A stretch of DNA of 64,000 nt from an uncultured Clostridia bacterium (GCA_944372505.1 CALVZK010000004.1:21585-85584); one strand, 5' to 3'; counted from the stretch's first letter, positions 1 through 9,237 are shown. Numbers and translations are program-made. The notes: a model not told the origin generated them from the sequence alone.

Positions 1-202
1 TTCCTACCTTAATATCTTGGAGGTTTCCGTTTAATGCAAAAATAGTACCAAGGCTATAGACAATCATCATTAAACAAAGCCAATCATCAACCAAATTTAA
101 AAATTTTAGAACAAGTCCCGTGATCGCAACAAGACAAGCAAAAATTCCAAAAATTCTAGAAATCATCATTTTTCTTTTTAAAAAAGCATTATATCCTTGC
201 AT
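1..202 (-). CDS. Small membrane protein, N-terminal part
   Basis: The reading frame starts at an ATG at 202 behind a GAGGGTGG-like ribosome binding site and runs off the window edge, giving the first 67 residues. The protein starts with a short basic stretch (MQGYNAFLKRKMM) followed by two hydrophobic segments, about residues 14-30 and 39-55, separated by a short KFLNLVDDW loop. This looks like the start of a small polytopic membrane protein. The visible part does not match a family I recognise and the C-terminus is missing. It is the last gene seen in the minus-strand run of the left arm. Confidence 0.6.
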   Translation of the reverse strand, partial: MQGYNAFLKRKMMISRIFGIFACLVAITGLVLKFLNLVDDWLCLMMIVYSLGTIFALNGNLQDIKVG

Positions 203-254
203 ACCACCCTCTTATAGAATATTTTAAATAAAATATATATAATTGTCAAACAAA

Positions 255-1097
255 TTAAAAAGAAGGAATAAAAGATTCATTTGCAGAATCCAATTCTTGA
301 AAATAGCCTCTAAATAAATTCAAATTTTTAGCATAATTTAATATTATTTTGTATTCTAAAGGATAAATTTTTCTTTTTATGGAACTATAGGGCGTAGGAG
401 TAAATTGACTCATTAAACTTATAAAAGGATTTTTAATTTTTTTTGAAATAAATGCGAGCACTTTTTTACTGTTTTCTAAAAATCCTGGTAAAACTAAATG
501 TCTAATTAGTACACCTTCTGTCAAAATTTCATTGTTAAAAATTTCTTTAGGCTTCAACTTTCTCATTTGTTTTATGCTTTTGCTAGCATAATAAAAATAA
601 TTATCTGCTCCAGAAAAAGATTTTGACAAAACATTTTCGCTATACTTAAAATCAGGAAGAAAAACATTGACGAATTTTGAAATTTTTTTTATTGTTGAGG
701 GTGTTTCGTAGCCACCACTATTCCACACCAATGGAATTTCTTTTTTAAAATCTCTCAAAGCCTCTACTAATAATGATGAAAACTGTGTTGGAGAAATAAA
801 TTCTATGCAAGAATATTTCTTTTGATTAAACTGACTTAAGAAATTATTAAATTCTTTTGGAGAAAATTCTTTTCCTTTATTAGTAAAAGAAATTTTATAA
901 TTTTGACAAAAATTACATTTTAAATTACATCCTGAAAAAAATATAGCTAAACTTCCCTTCTCTCCACTAATACAAGGCTCTTCCCACATGAAATTTTCAA
1001 TTATTTTGGCTACAACTATTTTATCTTTAAAACCACAAAATCCTGCTCTTGAATTTCGATTTATTTTGCACATTCTAGGACAATCTTTACATTTCAT
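255..1097 (-). CDS. PflA-like radical SAM protein (COG1313/AmrS-type)
   Basis: A 280-residue radical SAM protein. The cluster motif CxxxCxxC is at C57, C61 and C64 (GCNLKCNFC), which should bind a [4Fe-4S] cluster and S-adenosylmethionine. An N-terminal cysteine group (C3, C6, C10, C21; pattern CxxCxxxC then C-G) is typical of the COG1180/COG1313 branch of pyruvate formate-lyase activating enzyme homologues, which includes the AmmeMemoRadiSam protein. The true PFL activase is encoded separately at 5473-6219, so this is unlikely to be it. The substrate is unknown. No AmmeMemoRadiSam partner gene is visible nearby. There is no Shine-Dalgarno sequence; a perfect TATAAT lies 6 bases before the ATG, so the mRNA is probably leaderless. 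Confidence 0.8.
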   Translation of the reverse strand: MKCKDCPRMCKINRNSRAGFCGFKDKIVVAKIIENFMWEEPCISGEKGSLAIFFSGCNLKCNFCQNYKISFTNKGKEFSPKEFNNFLSQFNQKKYSCIEFISPTQFSSLLVEALRDFKKEIPLVWNSGGYETPSTIKKISKFVNVFLPDFKYSENVLSKSFSGADNYFYYASKSIKQMRKLKPKEIFNNEILTEGVLIRHLVLPGFLENSKKVLAFISKKIKNPFISLMSQFTPTPYSSIKRKIYPLEYKIILNYAKNLNLFRGYFQELDSANESFIPSF

Positions 1098-1103
1098 AAT
1101 AAA

Positions 1104-1131
1104 ATTATAATAAAAAAATAAAATAAATCAA
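1104..1131 (-). promoter_or_regulatory. Promoter of the radical SAM gene, leaderless type
   Basis: On the minus strand TTGATT (1131-1126), a 16-base spacer and TATAAT (1109-1104) are followed after 6 bases by the ATG at 1097. The expected transcription start falls on or next to the start codon, and no ribosome binding site is present. Confidence 0.55.
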
Positions 1132-1231
1132 ATTTAAATATAAATTTAATAATTTATTTTATTTTTAAAACTTTAATTTTGAAAAATAATTTTACTAATC
1201 AGTATTAAAATTTTATTTTTTAATAAAATTA

Positions 1232-1570
1232 TCACAAGATAATTAGTGTTATACCCGGATTATTTTTTTCTAAATCATTATCATTTAAAAGCGATTTATC
1301 ATTTTCAAAATAAGTGAAGATTTCTTTGTTAAAGATACTCCATTTATCACCTGAAAAAAAATCTTTTATTTTATTTCTGCTTTTTAAATCTTTTAAATAT
1401 TTTCTTAATTCGATTAATATTACTCCACCTCTACCATGAGAACCATAGCCATGCAATACCTTTATAATTTTATCTTCACAAGTTCTAGCATTTTCTATTT
1501 CCAAAGCAACAATTGCTATTGCATAATCAACACTAGCATTTTCTTTCTTAAGATCAATAAATCTTATCAT
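1232..1570 (-). CDS. Small Smr-domain-like protein
   Basis: A 112-residue protein resembling a stand-alone Smr domain (the C-terminal domain of MutS2). The marker is KVLHGYGSHGRGG at about residues 38-50, which corresponds to the HGxGxG/R loop of Smr domains, and a final NPGITLIIL strand that matches the closing strand of the fold. Smr domains bind or nick nucleic acids, and recent work on MutS2 links them to rescue of collided ribosomes; the role of single-domain versions is not established. The start at 1570 has a clear GGAGG ribosome binding site. It is separate from spo0A upstream and has no obvious operon partner. Confidence 0.65.
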   Translation of the reverse strand: MIRFIDLKKENASVDYAIAIVALEIENARTCEDKIIKVLHGYGSHGRGGVILIELRKYLKDLKSRNKIKDFFSGDKWSIFNKEIFTYFENDKSLLNDNDLEKNNPGITLIIL

Positions 1571-1618
1571 ATTTCCTCCAAAAATATTATATCATTTTGA
1601 AGAAAATATTAAAACAAA

Positions 1619-2374
1619 TTAACCCTCCATTAACATTTTGTCAGCTATTAAAGCTATAAGTTCTCCATTTGTCGGCTTTTCGTTTCTCCCATAAATCTTT
1701 AACCCAAATAAAGAATTTATGTTTTCTATTTTACCTCTGTTCCATGCAACTTCAATAGCATGTCTCATTCCTCTTTCTACTTTAGAAGAGCTTGTCTCAA
1801 ATTTTTCTGCAATAGTAGGATAAAGTTTTTTTGTTATTGAACCTATAATTTCTGGTTCTTCTACGGCAAGTTTAACTGCTTCTCTTAAGAATTGATAACC
1901 TTTGATATGTGCTGGAATTCCAATACTAATAAATATATTTGAAATTTTTTCATCAAGTTGCTTATCGTTTGATAAGTTGTTCTTTTCCATTTTAGAATTT
2001 AATAAATCCAACATTCTTTCTTCAAGATTTTGAGGCATAACAGGTTTGACCATAAAATAACTAGCCCCTTCTTTTATAGCTTTAGAAACAAAACCACTAT
2101 GAGATAAATTAGAAATAAAGATGATTTTAGGACAATTATTTTTCATTTCATTTTTTATTTTTTCCATTACCATAAAACCATCCATACCTGAAAGCATTAC
2201 TTCCATGATTAAAAAATCTGGTTTTAAGTTTAATACATCATTTACAACCGTTTGCCCATTATTGCTTTTCCCGACCACAGTCCAATAATCACTATCATTA
2301 AAATATTTTTCTAAAGAAATATCTTCTGTATCGTCAGCCAAATAAATTTTTACTTTTTTTGATTCGTTTTCCAT
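1619..2374 (-). CDS. spo0A: Stage 0 sporulation protein A with altered phosphoacceptor site
   Basis: A 251-residue response regulator: receiver domain at about residues 7-125, a linker, and the Spo0A C-terminal DNA-binding domain at about 143-251. The DNA-binding domain is very well conserved (GIPAHIKGYQFLREA, GSITKKLYP, SKVERGMRHAIEVAWNRG, KPTNGELIALIADK), which identifies Spo0A rather than a generic regulator. In the receiver the acidic pair D14/D15, S88 and K110 are present, but the residue expected to be the phosphorylated aspartate (D56 in B. subtilis) is E58, codon GAA at 2203-2201, and the usual Met-Pro after it reads Leu-Ser. This may mimic or abolish phosphorylation. Spo0A is the master regulator of endospore formation. 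It stands alone here, without the usual spoIVB neighbour. The AAGGAG ribosome binding site supports this start. Confidence 0.95.
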   Translation of the reverse strand: MENESKKVKIYLADDTEDISLEKYFNDSDYWTVVGKSNNGQTVVNDVLNLKPDFLIMEVMLSGMDGFMVMEKIKNEMKNNCPKIIFISNLSHSGFVSKAIKEGASYFMVKPVMPQNLEERMLDLLNSKMEKNNLSNDKQLDEKISNIFISIGIPAHIKGYQFLREAVKLAVEEPEIIGSITKKLYPTIAEKFETSSSKVERGMRHAIEVAWNRGKIENINSLFGLKIYGRNEKPTNGELIALIADKMLMEG

Positions 2375-2452
2375 TTTGATCTCCTTTTGAATTCCTCAAA
2401 TTTCACTTTTATTTTAGGACATTCTAAAGATATCACACTTTTATTACAAAAT

Positions 2453-2490
2453 AAAACATAACTCTTGGTAAAAATTGCCGAGTTATGTTT
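2453..2490 (-). terminator. Rho-independent terminator of the lipoprotein gene
   Basis: A perfect stem AACATAACTC/GAGTTATGTT with a 15-base loop, followed on the minus strand by a T-rich tail. It lies just after the stop of the gene at 2519-3886 and separates it from spo0A. Confidence 0.7.
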
Positions 2491-2518
2491 AATTATGTCG
2501 TATTTTGTCAAATATAAA

Positions 2519-3886
2519 TTATGATTTTACCACTTTAGAAAGTAGTTCTCTGTTTCCTTGAAGATCAACTCTAAACATATAATAATTTGAATCAGTAGTT
2601 GTTTCTGCTCCTTCCTCACTGCTATCGCTTTGTAATTGTGAATAATAATAGATATATGTTCCATCAAAACCGCACTGCCCACTAACCAAACTAGTTGTAG
2701 TAACTATATTTGAAACAGTTAAATCTTTTATGCTAATGCAAGAAATTGATGTGTCATTTGAATAATATATAAAATCTCCACTTACAAACAAAATATCTGA
2801 ATAGTCGCTAGAAGTTAAAACTTTCTTTGTTTCGCCACCAATTTCCTTATACATAACTGATGAACTAGAAGTAGAAATAAATATATAGCCATTCCAAATT
2901 TTATCAATTATTTTAATTTCCCCTGCATCATAAAAATGTCTATCTGGCGAACCCGAAAAGTAATTGTCGTCTTTTGATAAATCCTTATAAAAAATTTGAG
3001 GTTCTTCAGTTACTTTATCGTAACTATAGAAAATAATATCTCCAATTCTTCCAAGCATTGTTGTGGTTGTACCAACGACAGAAGTATCATTTCCATAACT
3101 TTTTTCTTCTTTAGTAGCAAAGTCAATTCCTTTAACTTCAGTTGTTTGTCTATCAGTTCTTTCAGAATTTATAGTATATAAAATATTTCTTTGCGCTGAA
3201 TCTTCATCACAGAATGCTACAGATAAAATATTTTCAGCAAGTAAAGTAGTATCTCCAATTTTATCGCCTATTTTAACTGAATATAAATTATAAGTATCCT
3301 CGCCACTTGGACAATAAATTATAAAATAGTAATTGTCATCTGAACCTTTTTGCACAGTCATTTGTGATTTTTCATCATATCTAAAAGTATCAATTTCCTT
3401 AAGACCATCTCCATTAAATTTAATCCTAAAAAGTGAAACTCTGGTGTAATCATTTTCAGTGTTACTTAATTTATGAGTGTTTGCTGATGTAAAATATAAA
3501 TAGTCACCTAAAGCAAACATGTATTGATTTTGATATCCCGCTAATTTACTATTAACTTTTTTTACTCCCTCTGGGCTAGGATCAACATATCCATCTTTAT
3601 CTGCTTCATTATTATAAGATAATCTATCTCCAATATATAAACGCGCTAAATAACCTGTTTTTGCTGCATCATTATAGTTAAAATCTTCTCCGTCACTTGC
3701 AGTGTAACTATTGCCATAATAAAGATAATCTCCAATGACAGCAACTTGCCCTTGAAAATATTGAATATCTTCATAATAAATTTTACTTCCATCTTTATTT
3801 GTGACATTGCTAACAGTAGCACAACCTGTTAAACATAGTGCCATACAAAATAAAATTGCTAATGCTTTAAAAATGTTCTTTTTCAT
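2519..3886 (-). CDS. Lipoprotein, probable beta-propeller (DUF5050-like)
   Basis: A 455-residue exported lipoprotein. The N-terminus is a lipoprotein signal peptide with lipobox LTGC, so C22 should be lipidated. The rest consists of recurring strand-turn units such as GDYLYYGNS, GDYLYFTSAN, GDIIFYSYD, GDFIYYSND and GTYIYYYS, spaced along the chain; this is the pattern of the DUF5050/WD40-like propeller proteins common in Clostridia. No enzyme motif is visible. The function is unknown; a surface binding role is an inference. It is monocistronic, with its own terminator downstream and a GGAG ribosome binding site. Confidence 0.65.
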   Translation of the reverse strand: MKKNIFKALAILFCMALCLTGCATVSNVTNKDGSKIYYEDIQYFQGQVAVIGDYLYYGNSYTASDGEDFNYNDAAKTGYLARLYIGDRLSYNNEADKDGYVDPSPEGVKKVNSKLAGYQNQYMFALGDYLYFTSANTHKLSNTENDYTRVSLFRIKFNGDGLKEIDTFRYDEKSQMTVQKGSDDNYYFIIYCPSGEDTYNLYSVKIGDKIGDTTLLAENILSVAFCDEDSAQRNILYTINSERTDRQTTEVKGIDFATKEEKSYGNDTSVVGTTTTMLGRIGDIIFYSYDKVTEEPQIFYKDLSKDDNYFSGSPDRHFYDAGEIKIIDKIWNGYIFISTSSSSVMYKEIGGETKKVLTSSDYSDILFVSGDFIYYSNDTSISCISIKDLTVSNIVTTTSLVSGQCGFDGTYIYYYSQLQSDSSEEGAETTTDSNYYMFRVDLQGNRELLSKVVKS

Positions 3887-4008
3887 TAAAATTCTCCATT
3901 ATTTTTGTAGTTTACAACATTAATTTTTTTTTGTCAATTAATATTCATTTAACTATAATATATATTTCTTGTCAAATATAATAAATATTAAACAATAATG
4001 TTATGTTA

Positions 4009-4704
4009 TTATAAAATTTGGACTAACTTATTAGAAACAATATCACATGATGTAAGATAATAATAAGTATTCTCTTTAAGAAAATTTAAATCTATTTTTT
4101 TTACTCCATGTAAATGCCCATAAACAACTGCATCAACATTATATTTTTGAAATAAAGAACTTATTTCATTATCTTGTCTTAAAAAATTAATCGGAGGAAA
4201 ATGCATCAAGCAAATTAATTTATCTCCAGTTTCTCTTATCTTATTTGCCGAAGATAAAGTTAAGTCTAGCCTTATAATTTCCCTTTTATAAATTTTCAAA
4301 TCCTCATCGGACAAAATAATGTTTTTATCTGGAACTGTCCAGCCTCTCGTGCCACAAAAAACAATATTATTAAATTTAACAGAATCGTTTTGTATTGCAA
4401 AAAAATTTTTAGGTAAAATATTTCTCACAGCAGAGATAGATTTCCACCAATAGTCGTGATTACCACGAATTAGTATTTTTTTCCCAGGCAAATTTTCTAA
4501 TAATTTAAAATCTTCTTTCACCTGTTCAATATTCATTGCCCATGATAAATCACCGCACAAAAGTACAACATCTTCTTCACTAACTTTTTGCTTCCAATCC
4601 TCAAATATCTTATCTAAATAACCTTGCCAAACAGGACCAAAAATATCCATAGGTTTCGGATTATTAACCGAAAGATGTAAATCGCTGATTGCAAAAACTT
4701 TCAT
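4009..4704 (-). CDS. Metallophosphoesterase (COG1768-like)
   Basis: A 231-residue calcineurin-like phosphoesterase. The metal-binding blocks appear in order: SDLHL (D8, H10), CGDLSW near residue 52, RGNHDYWW near residue 80, and a C-terminal YGHLHG. These match the D-x-H, GD, GNHD/E and GHxH signatures of the family, and the full domain fills the protein. The substrate is unknown; COG1768 members are annotated only as predicted phosphohydrolases. Its start codon overlaps the stop of yqeY by one base (TAATG), so the two are translationally coupled. Confidence 0.85.
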   Translation of the reverse strand: MKVFAISDLHLSVNNPKPMDIFGPVWQGYLDKIFEDWKQKVSEEDVVLLCGDLSWAMNIEQVKEDFKLLENLPGKKILIRGNHDYWWKSISAVRNILPKNFFAIQNDSVKFNNIVFCGTRGWTVPDKNIILSDEDLKIYKREIIRLDLTLSSANKIRETGDKLICLMHFPPINFLRQDNEISSLFQKYNVDAVVYGHLHGVKKIDLNFLKENTYYYLTSCDIVSNKLVQIL

Positions 4705-5126
4705 TATAATTCCTTTAAAACTTCTTGAACTAGACGCATATCACATAGTCCATTATAATTTAATTTAAAATGTTTCATAACAAAAGGAACTGTTTTGTCT
4801 GGTAAAGATAAAATAATATTTTTAATTTCTTCTTTGGTTAAAAGTTTCGGAAGGTATTTTTTTGCAATCTCTATTTGTTTTTCTATAACTTCCACTTGTT
4901 CCTTGTTAGATACCTTTAAATAGTTTTCTTTTTCTTCTTCAAGTTCTTTGATAGTTTTTTGAAGTATATTAAAGATATCTGCATCACAAACTTCTTCTCC
5001 TTTTTCTCTTTTCTTAATATTCTCTAACATTATTTTATTTAGAAGTACGCTATAAAAACTACGTGCAACTGTATCTTTCTCTTTCATGGCTTCTATATTT
5101 GCTTTTTTTAAATCTTCATATAACAT
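4704..5126 (-). CDS. yqeY: GatB/YqeY-domain protein
   Basis: A 140-residue protein of the YqeY family: helical, charged, with the typical start (LYEDLKKANIEAMKEKD..), a central EEEKENYLKVSNKEQVEVIEKQIEIAKKYLPKLL block and a C-terminal KHFKLNYNGLCDMRLVQEVLKEL that corresponds to the tail domain shared with GatB, where it contacts tRNA. YqeY proteins are full length at about 147-150 residues, so this one is complete or slightly short. The exact role is unknown; a tRNA-linked function is inferred from GatB. It heads a two-gene operon with the phosphoesterase. An AAGGAG ribosome binding site precedes it. Confidence 0.88.
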   Translation of the reverse strand: MLYEDLKKANIEAMKEKDTVARSFYSVLLNKIMLENIKKREKGEEVCDADIFNILQKTIKELEEEKENYLKVSNKEQVEVIEKQIEIAKKYLPKLLTKEEIKNIILSLPDKTVPFVMKHFKLNYNGLCDMRLVQEVLKEL

Positions 5127-5257
5127 AATATTTCTCCTTTGTTACTAATTATATTTAATTTTTAAAATATTTCAAAATAAAAAAACGAATAAAACTTTTG
5201 TAAACAAGAAAATAAACAAGAAAAATAAATAATTAATTTATAAATTAAAATTTTCTC

Positions 5258-5286
5258 TTGACAAAAACAATAGTTTTCATTATACT
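5258..5286 (+). promoter_or_regulatory. Promoter of tRNA-Met
   Basis: TTGACA (5258-5263), a 17-base spacer and TATACT (5281-5286), ending 11 bases before the mature tRNA. A consensus housekeeping promoter for a stable RNA. Confidence 0.8.
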
Positions 5287-5297
5287 TTAAATCACAT

Positions 5298-5374
5298 GGC
5301 AGCATAGCTCAGGTGGCTAGAGCGCAAGATTCATACTCTTGAGGTCACTGGTTCGATCCCAGTTGCTGCTACCA
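5298..5374 (+). tRNA. tRNA-Met (CAT), elongator type
   Basis: A complete 77-base cloverleaf. The acceptor stem is GGCAGCA/TGCTGCT with an encoded ACCA end; the D arm has TAGCTCAGGTGGCTAGAGC; the anticodon stem CAAGA/TCTTG encloses TTCATAC (anticodon CAT); the T arm is ACTGG-TTCGATC-CCAGT. It lacks the three G-C pairs of initiator tRNA, so it is not tRNA-fMet. A lysidine-modified tRNA-Ile(CAT) cannot be fully excluded, but the body resembles B. subtilis elongator tRNA-Met. It is flanked by its own promoter and terminator. Confidence 0.93.
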
Positions 5375-5410
5375 AAAAAGCAAATGTGATTTAATCATTT
5401 GCTTTTTTTA
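5375..5410 (+). terminator. Terminator after tRNA-Met
   Basis: Stem AAAAGCAAATG/CATTTGCTTTT followed by a run of T, directly after the CCA end of the tRNA. Confidence 0.85.
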
Positions 5411-5472
5411 TTTAAATATAATTTGTTTAATAAAAACTTTTACAAAAATAGGAGTTAAATTGCTAACTACTT

Positions 5473-6219
5473 TTACCTCAAATTGTTTTTTTGTGCCAAG
5501 TTTTTTAAAAAATCTATTAATTTTCTTTCTAAAATCTTACATTTTTTTTCATCCATTTCTGGAATTCCGTCTAGCCTATATTTTATATTTAAATCTTTAT
5601 ATTTATAAACACCAAAAGTTTTATAAGGCAATAATTCAACTTTTTCAACATTTTTAATTTGAGAAACATAAAGTGCTAACTTTTTAATGTTATCTTCATT
5701 ATCATTCATTCCCGGTACAATAACTTGCCTTATCCAAAGAGTCGAATTATTCTCTTGACAAGCAGCTAAAAATTTATTAAACGCATCAATTTTTTGTCCA
5801 GTCAATGCCTTGTATTCTTTTTCATCAACAGCTTTAATATCTAATATGACAAGATCTGTATATTTTAAAATTTCGTTATAATCTCCAAACCCTACCCCAG
5901 ATGTATCTAATGCTGTATTTATTCCTTCCTTTTTGCATAACTTTAAACATTCTAACAAAAATTGTGGTTGGAGTAATGGTTCTCCACCTGAAAATGTTAC
6001 TCCGCCATCTTCTCCAAAATAATTTTTGTATCTTTTTATTTTTCTAATTAATTTTGATGGCGTAATTTCTATGCACTTTTTATTTATATCCCAAGTTTCT
6101 GGATTATGACAATATTTACACCTTAAAAAACAACCTTGTAAAAAAACCACATACCTTATACCAGGCCCATCTACAAGCCCCATTGATTCAATACTACTAA
6201 TATTCCCAAGCGTTTCCAT
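5473..6219 (-). CDS. pflA: Pyruvate formate-lyase activating enzyme
   Basis: A 248-residue radical SAM enzyme that installs the glycyl radical on pyruvate formate-lyase, using S-adenosylmethionine and a [4Fe-4S] cluster. The cluster motif is C30-x3-C34-x2-C37 (GCFLRCKYCHNPETW), preceded by the family's ESMGLVDGPGIR substrate/SAM region. TFSGGEPLLQ and the DIKAVDEKEYKALTG block are also typical. The length is normal for the family. It lies 24 bases downstream of pflB on the same strand, with an AAAGGA ribosome binding site, and forms an operon with it. Confidence 0.95.
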   Translation of the reverse strand: METLGNISSIESMGLVDGPGIRYVVFLQGCFLRCKYCHNPETWDINKKCIEITPSKLIRKIKRYKNYFGEDGGVTFSGGEPLLQPQFLLECLKLCKKEGINTALDTSGVGFGDYNEILKYTDLVILDIKAVDEKEYKALTGQKIDAFNKFLAACQENNSTLWIRQVIVPGMNDNEDNIKKLALYVSQIKNVEKVELLPYKTFGVYKYKDLNIKYRLDGIPEMDEKKCKILERKLIDFLKNLAQKNNLR

Positions 6220-6243
6220 TTTTTATCCTTTAGCAACCATTAA

Positions 6244-8511
6244 TCATTTTATTTTTTCGTGGAAGGTTCTTGCAATAACCTCTTCTTGATGTGCCCTAGA
6301 AAGTCTATTGAAGTTAACGGCATACCCAGAAACTCTAATAGTTAAAGTTGGGTATTTATTAGGATGATTCATCGCATCAATTAATTTTTCTCTATCAAGA
6401 ACATTAACATTAATATGTTGTGCTCCTTGTTTAAAATATCCATCAAGAATACCGACGAGATTTTTTATTCTACTCTTTTCATCGTGTCCTAATGCGTTTG
6501 GTATAATCGAAAAAGTATTTGAAATACCATCTTGGCAACAATTACAATAAGGAATTTTTGCAACAGAATTTAAAGAGGCTAATGCTCCAGAACAATCTCT
6601 TCCATGCATAGGATTAGCTCCGGGAGCAAATGGTTCACCACCCTTTCTTCCATCTGGAGTATTTCCAGTTTTTTTACCATACATTACATTTGATGTAATT
6701 GTCAAAGCACTTAAAGTATGTATGGCGCCTCTATATAACTTATATTTTTTTAAAGCATTAATAAAATATTGAACTATTTCTACAGCAATACTGTCTACTC
6801 TGTCATCATCATTACCATATTTAGGAAAATCCCCTGTGATTTCAAAGTCTATAGCTACTCCTTCTTCATTTCTAATTGGCTTAACTTTAGCATATTTAAT
6901 TGCAGAAAGTGAATCACACGCAACAGATAATCCCGCCACCCCAAACGACATAAGTCTTTCAACATGTGTATCATGTAAAGCCATCTGTCCTGCTTCATAG
7001 GCATATTTATCATGCATATAATGAATAATATTTACAGCATCAACATAAATTTTTGCTATTTTATCAAGTGTAGCAAAATAAGATTTTTTTACTTTCGAAT
7101 AATTTAATACATCTCCCTCTATTTTTTCTATACCTTCAACAATTACCTTTCCACTTTTTTCATCTTTTCCTTCATTTATAGAATAAAGAAGGCTTTTTGC
7201 AAGATTACATCTTGCACCGAAAAATTGCATTTGTTTTCCAATTTTCATAGCAGAAACACAACAAGCAATTGCATAATCATGTCCATAAATTGGCTTCATT
7301 TGGTCATCACTTTCATATTGTATTGAATCAGTCAAAATAGAAATCTTTGCACAATATTTCTTAAAATTCAAAGGTAAAGAATTTGACCAAAGCACAGTTA
7401 GATTAGGTTCTGGCGAAGGATCAAGATTAATAAGCGTATTTAAAAATCTGAAAGAGTTTTTAGTAACTAAGCTTCTTTTATCATCAAGCATACCGCCAAT
7501 ACTTTCAGTTACCCAAGTAGGATCACCTGCAAAAATCTCGTCATATTCTGGAGTTCTTAAATGACGAACAAGTCTTAATTTAATGATAAATTGATCCACA
7601 AGTTCTTGGGCAAGTTCTTCGTTTAAAATTCCATTAGCAATATCTCTTTCTATGTAAATATCTAAAAAAGTAGAGGTTCTTCCAAGGCTCATCGCAGCCC
7701 CATTGTTTTCTTTCACGGAAGCAAGATAAGCAAAATAAAGCCATTGAAACGCTTCCTTTGCATTTTGCGCTGGTTTTGATATATCAAACCCATAATTTAA
7801 AGCCATATTCTTAATTTGCTGTAAGGCGCGAATTTGTTCATTTATTTCTTCTCTTAACCTTATTTTTTCGTCACAATCAATATTAGTCATTTCAGAGGTA
7901 TTTAAATCTTGTTGTTTTTGATTTATAAGAAAATCAACACCATAAAGAGCAACTCTTCTATAATCTCCAATAATTCTTCCTCTACCATAAGCATCTGGAA
8001 GCCCTGTAATTAAACCCGCACTTCGTGCTTTTCTGATACTAGGCGTATATGCATCGAACACTCCATCATTATGTGTTTTTCTAATCATCTTGTCAAAGAT
8101 TTCCTGATTTTTAGAATTCATTTTTAAATGATAAGCGCCAAGAGCATTTTTTACCATTCTAATTCCACCAAATGGATTTATTATACGTTTTAAAGGAGCA
8201 TCTGCCTGCAAACCAAAAATTACTTCGTTCTTCTTGTCAATATAACCATTAGGAAAATTGTTGATACCAGAAATTCTATTGAGATCAACAGATACTATTC
8301 CTTTTTTTCTTTCTAACGCCAAGAGTTTTTCACATTTTGCCCAAACTTTTCTTGTTTTTTTAGAACTGCCAACAAGAAAAGATTCGTCTCCTCTATATTC
8401 CTTATAATTGTTGTCAATAAAATCAGAAACGTCTATTATTTCTTTCCAATTGTTACCTTTAAATCCTTTCCAAGCCGAAACTTCTTCTTTAAAAAATGAA
8501 TTTTGTATCAT
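6244..8511 (-). CDS. pflB: Formate C-acetyltransferase (pyruvate formate-lyase)
   Basis: A 755-residue glycyl radical enzyme that cleaves pyruvate with CoA to acetyl-CoA and formate, the key anaerobic step of mixed-acid fermentation. The adjacent catalytic cysteines are C417-C418 (IACCVSAM) and the glycyl radical site is G729 in RVSGYAVNF near the C-terminus; both are intact. The double cysteine and the pairing with pflA distinguish it from glycerol/diol dehydratase relatives, and the length matches PFL (about 750-760). An AGAGGTG ribosome binding site precedes the ATG. This gene is the main clue to anaerobic sugar fermentation in the window. Confidence 0.97.
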   Translation of the reverse strand: MIQNSFFKEEVSAWKGFKGNNWKEIIDVSDFIDNNYKEYRGDESFLVGSSKKTRKVWAKCEKLLALERKKGIVSVDLNRISGINNFPNGYIDKKNEVIFGLQADAPLKRIINPFGGIRMVKNALGAYHLKMNSKNQEIFDKMIRKTHNDGVFDAYTPSIRKARSAGLITGLPDAYGRGRIIGDYRRVALYGVDFLINQKQQDLNTSEMTNIDCDEKIRLREEINEQIRALQQIKNMALNYGFDISKPAQNAKEAFQWLYFAYLASVKENNGAAMSLGRTSTFLDIYIERDIANGILNEELAQELVDQFIIKLRLVRHLRTPEYDEIFAGDPTWVTESIGGMLDDKRSLVTKNSFRFLNTLINLDPSPEPNLTVLWSNSLPLNFKKYCAKISILTDSIQYESDDQMKPIYGHDYAIACCVSAMKIGKQMQFFGARCNLAKSLLYSINEGKDEKSGKVIVEGIEKIEGDVLNYSKVKKSYFATLDKIAKIYVDAVNIIHYMHDKYAYEAGQMALHDTHVERLMSFGVAGLSVACDSLSAIKYAKVKPIRNEEGVAIDFEITGDFPKYGNDDDRVDSIAVEIVQYFINALKKYKLYRGAIHTLSALTITSNVMYGKKTGNTPDGRKGGEPFAPGANPMHGRDCSGALASLNSVAKIPYCNCCQDGISNTFSIIPNALGHDEKSRIKNLVGILDGYFKQGAQHINVNVLDREKLIDAMNHPNKYPTLTIRVSGYAVNFNRLSRAHQEEVIARTFHEKIK

Positions 8512-8622
8512 TTGTTCACCTCTTTTGAAAATTATAACACAATGACAAACCCTTATACAAACAAAATATAATCATTAGTAATATATTTTGTTTTAATTAA
8601 ATAAATTGTATAAAACATTTTG

Positions 8623-9237
8623 TCAGTTAAGATGTTTTAAAATTTCATTTGAAGATTTTGTCCCCGCTAAAGAAGAATTTTTATTTTCGCTTTCATCATC
8701 TGTTTCAGTTAAATCTATTTCTCCTTTTATTGTTATTTGTTCTTGTTCTTGAAAATCTAGTTCTACTTCAATTTTATTTTCTATAGTCTGAATACATTCA
8801 ATCAAAAAATCATAAACATCATCAAGTGTTCCTTTAAGATTTAAATAATAACATCTACCTTCGAAAATTTCATCGTTACCCCTAATCAAATTTATTCCAT
8901 GACAATCTTTAGTTATATTAATTAAAATAGAGTCAAAAGGCATTTCACTTTTAACAATCGTTTTATTATAAATAAACTTAATCCAAAGTCCTTCCTTCAT
9001 ATTTTGCATTGTCAAATCATGTAAACTTACACCAAATGCAGGCATTTGTTGTGCGCCTTCTAAAGCATTGCAAAATAACTCCTCAAATTTTTCTTGTTGA
9101 TCACTAGAAATTTCGATTTGTTGTCCATTATAATAAAATTCAATCATATTAACCTCGTCAAATAAGTCTAACACATTTGACGAAAATGAACATAACAAAA
9201 TTGGTATTATCATAAAAAAACATAAAAATCTATTCAT
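8623..9237 (-). CDS. Secreted protein of unknown function
   Basis: A 204-residue protein with an N-terminal hydrophobic signal segment (about residues 2-19, MNRFLCFFMIIPILLCSFSS). No lipobox is clear, so it may be secreted or stay attached through the segment. The body alternates short beta strands and acidic helices, for example a strand motif MIEFYYNGQQIEIS and a helix FEELFCNALEGAQQ; the last 40 residues are acidic and polar (TETDDESENKNSS), probably disordered. No known domain is recognised. It is the first gene of its own unit, with an AAGGAG site before the ATG, and is transcribed away from the palindromic promoter region at 9334-9372. Confidence 0.55.
   Translation of the reverse strand: MNRFLCFFMIIPILLCSFSSNVLDLFDEVNMIEFYYNGQQIEISSDQQEKFEELFCNALEGAQQMPAFGVSLHDLTMQNMKEGLWIKFIYNKTIVKSEMPFDSILINITKDCHGINLIRGNDEIFEGRCYYLNLKGTLDDVYDFLIECIQTIENKIEVELDFQEQEQITIKGEIDLTETDDESENKNSSLAGTKSSNEILKHLN

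Noticed and set aside
5298-5374. tRNA-Ile (CAT, lysidine-modified) or initiator tRNA instead of elongator tRNA-Met
   Set aside because: The anticodon stem lacks the three G-C pairs of the initiator, and the body resembles elongator tRNA-Met; tRNA-Ile2 was not excluded formally.
8563-8592. CAAAATATA/TATATTTTG inverted repeat after the 8623 gene as a terminator
   Set aside because: Only AT pairs near the top and no clear T-run specific to one direction; too weak to list as a feature.
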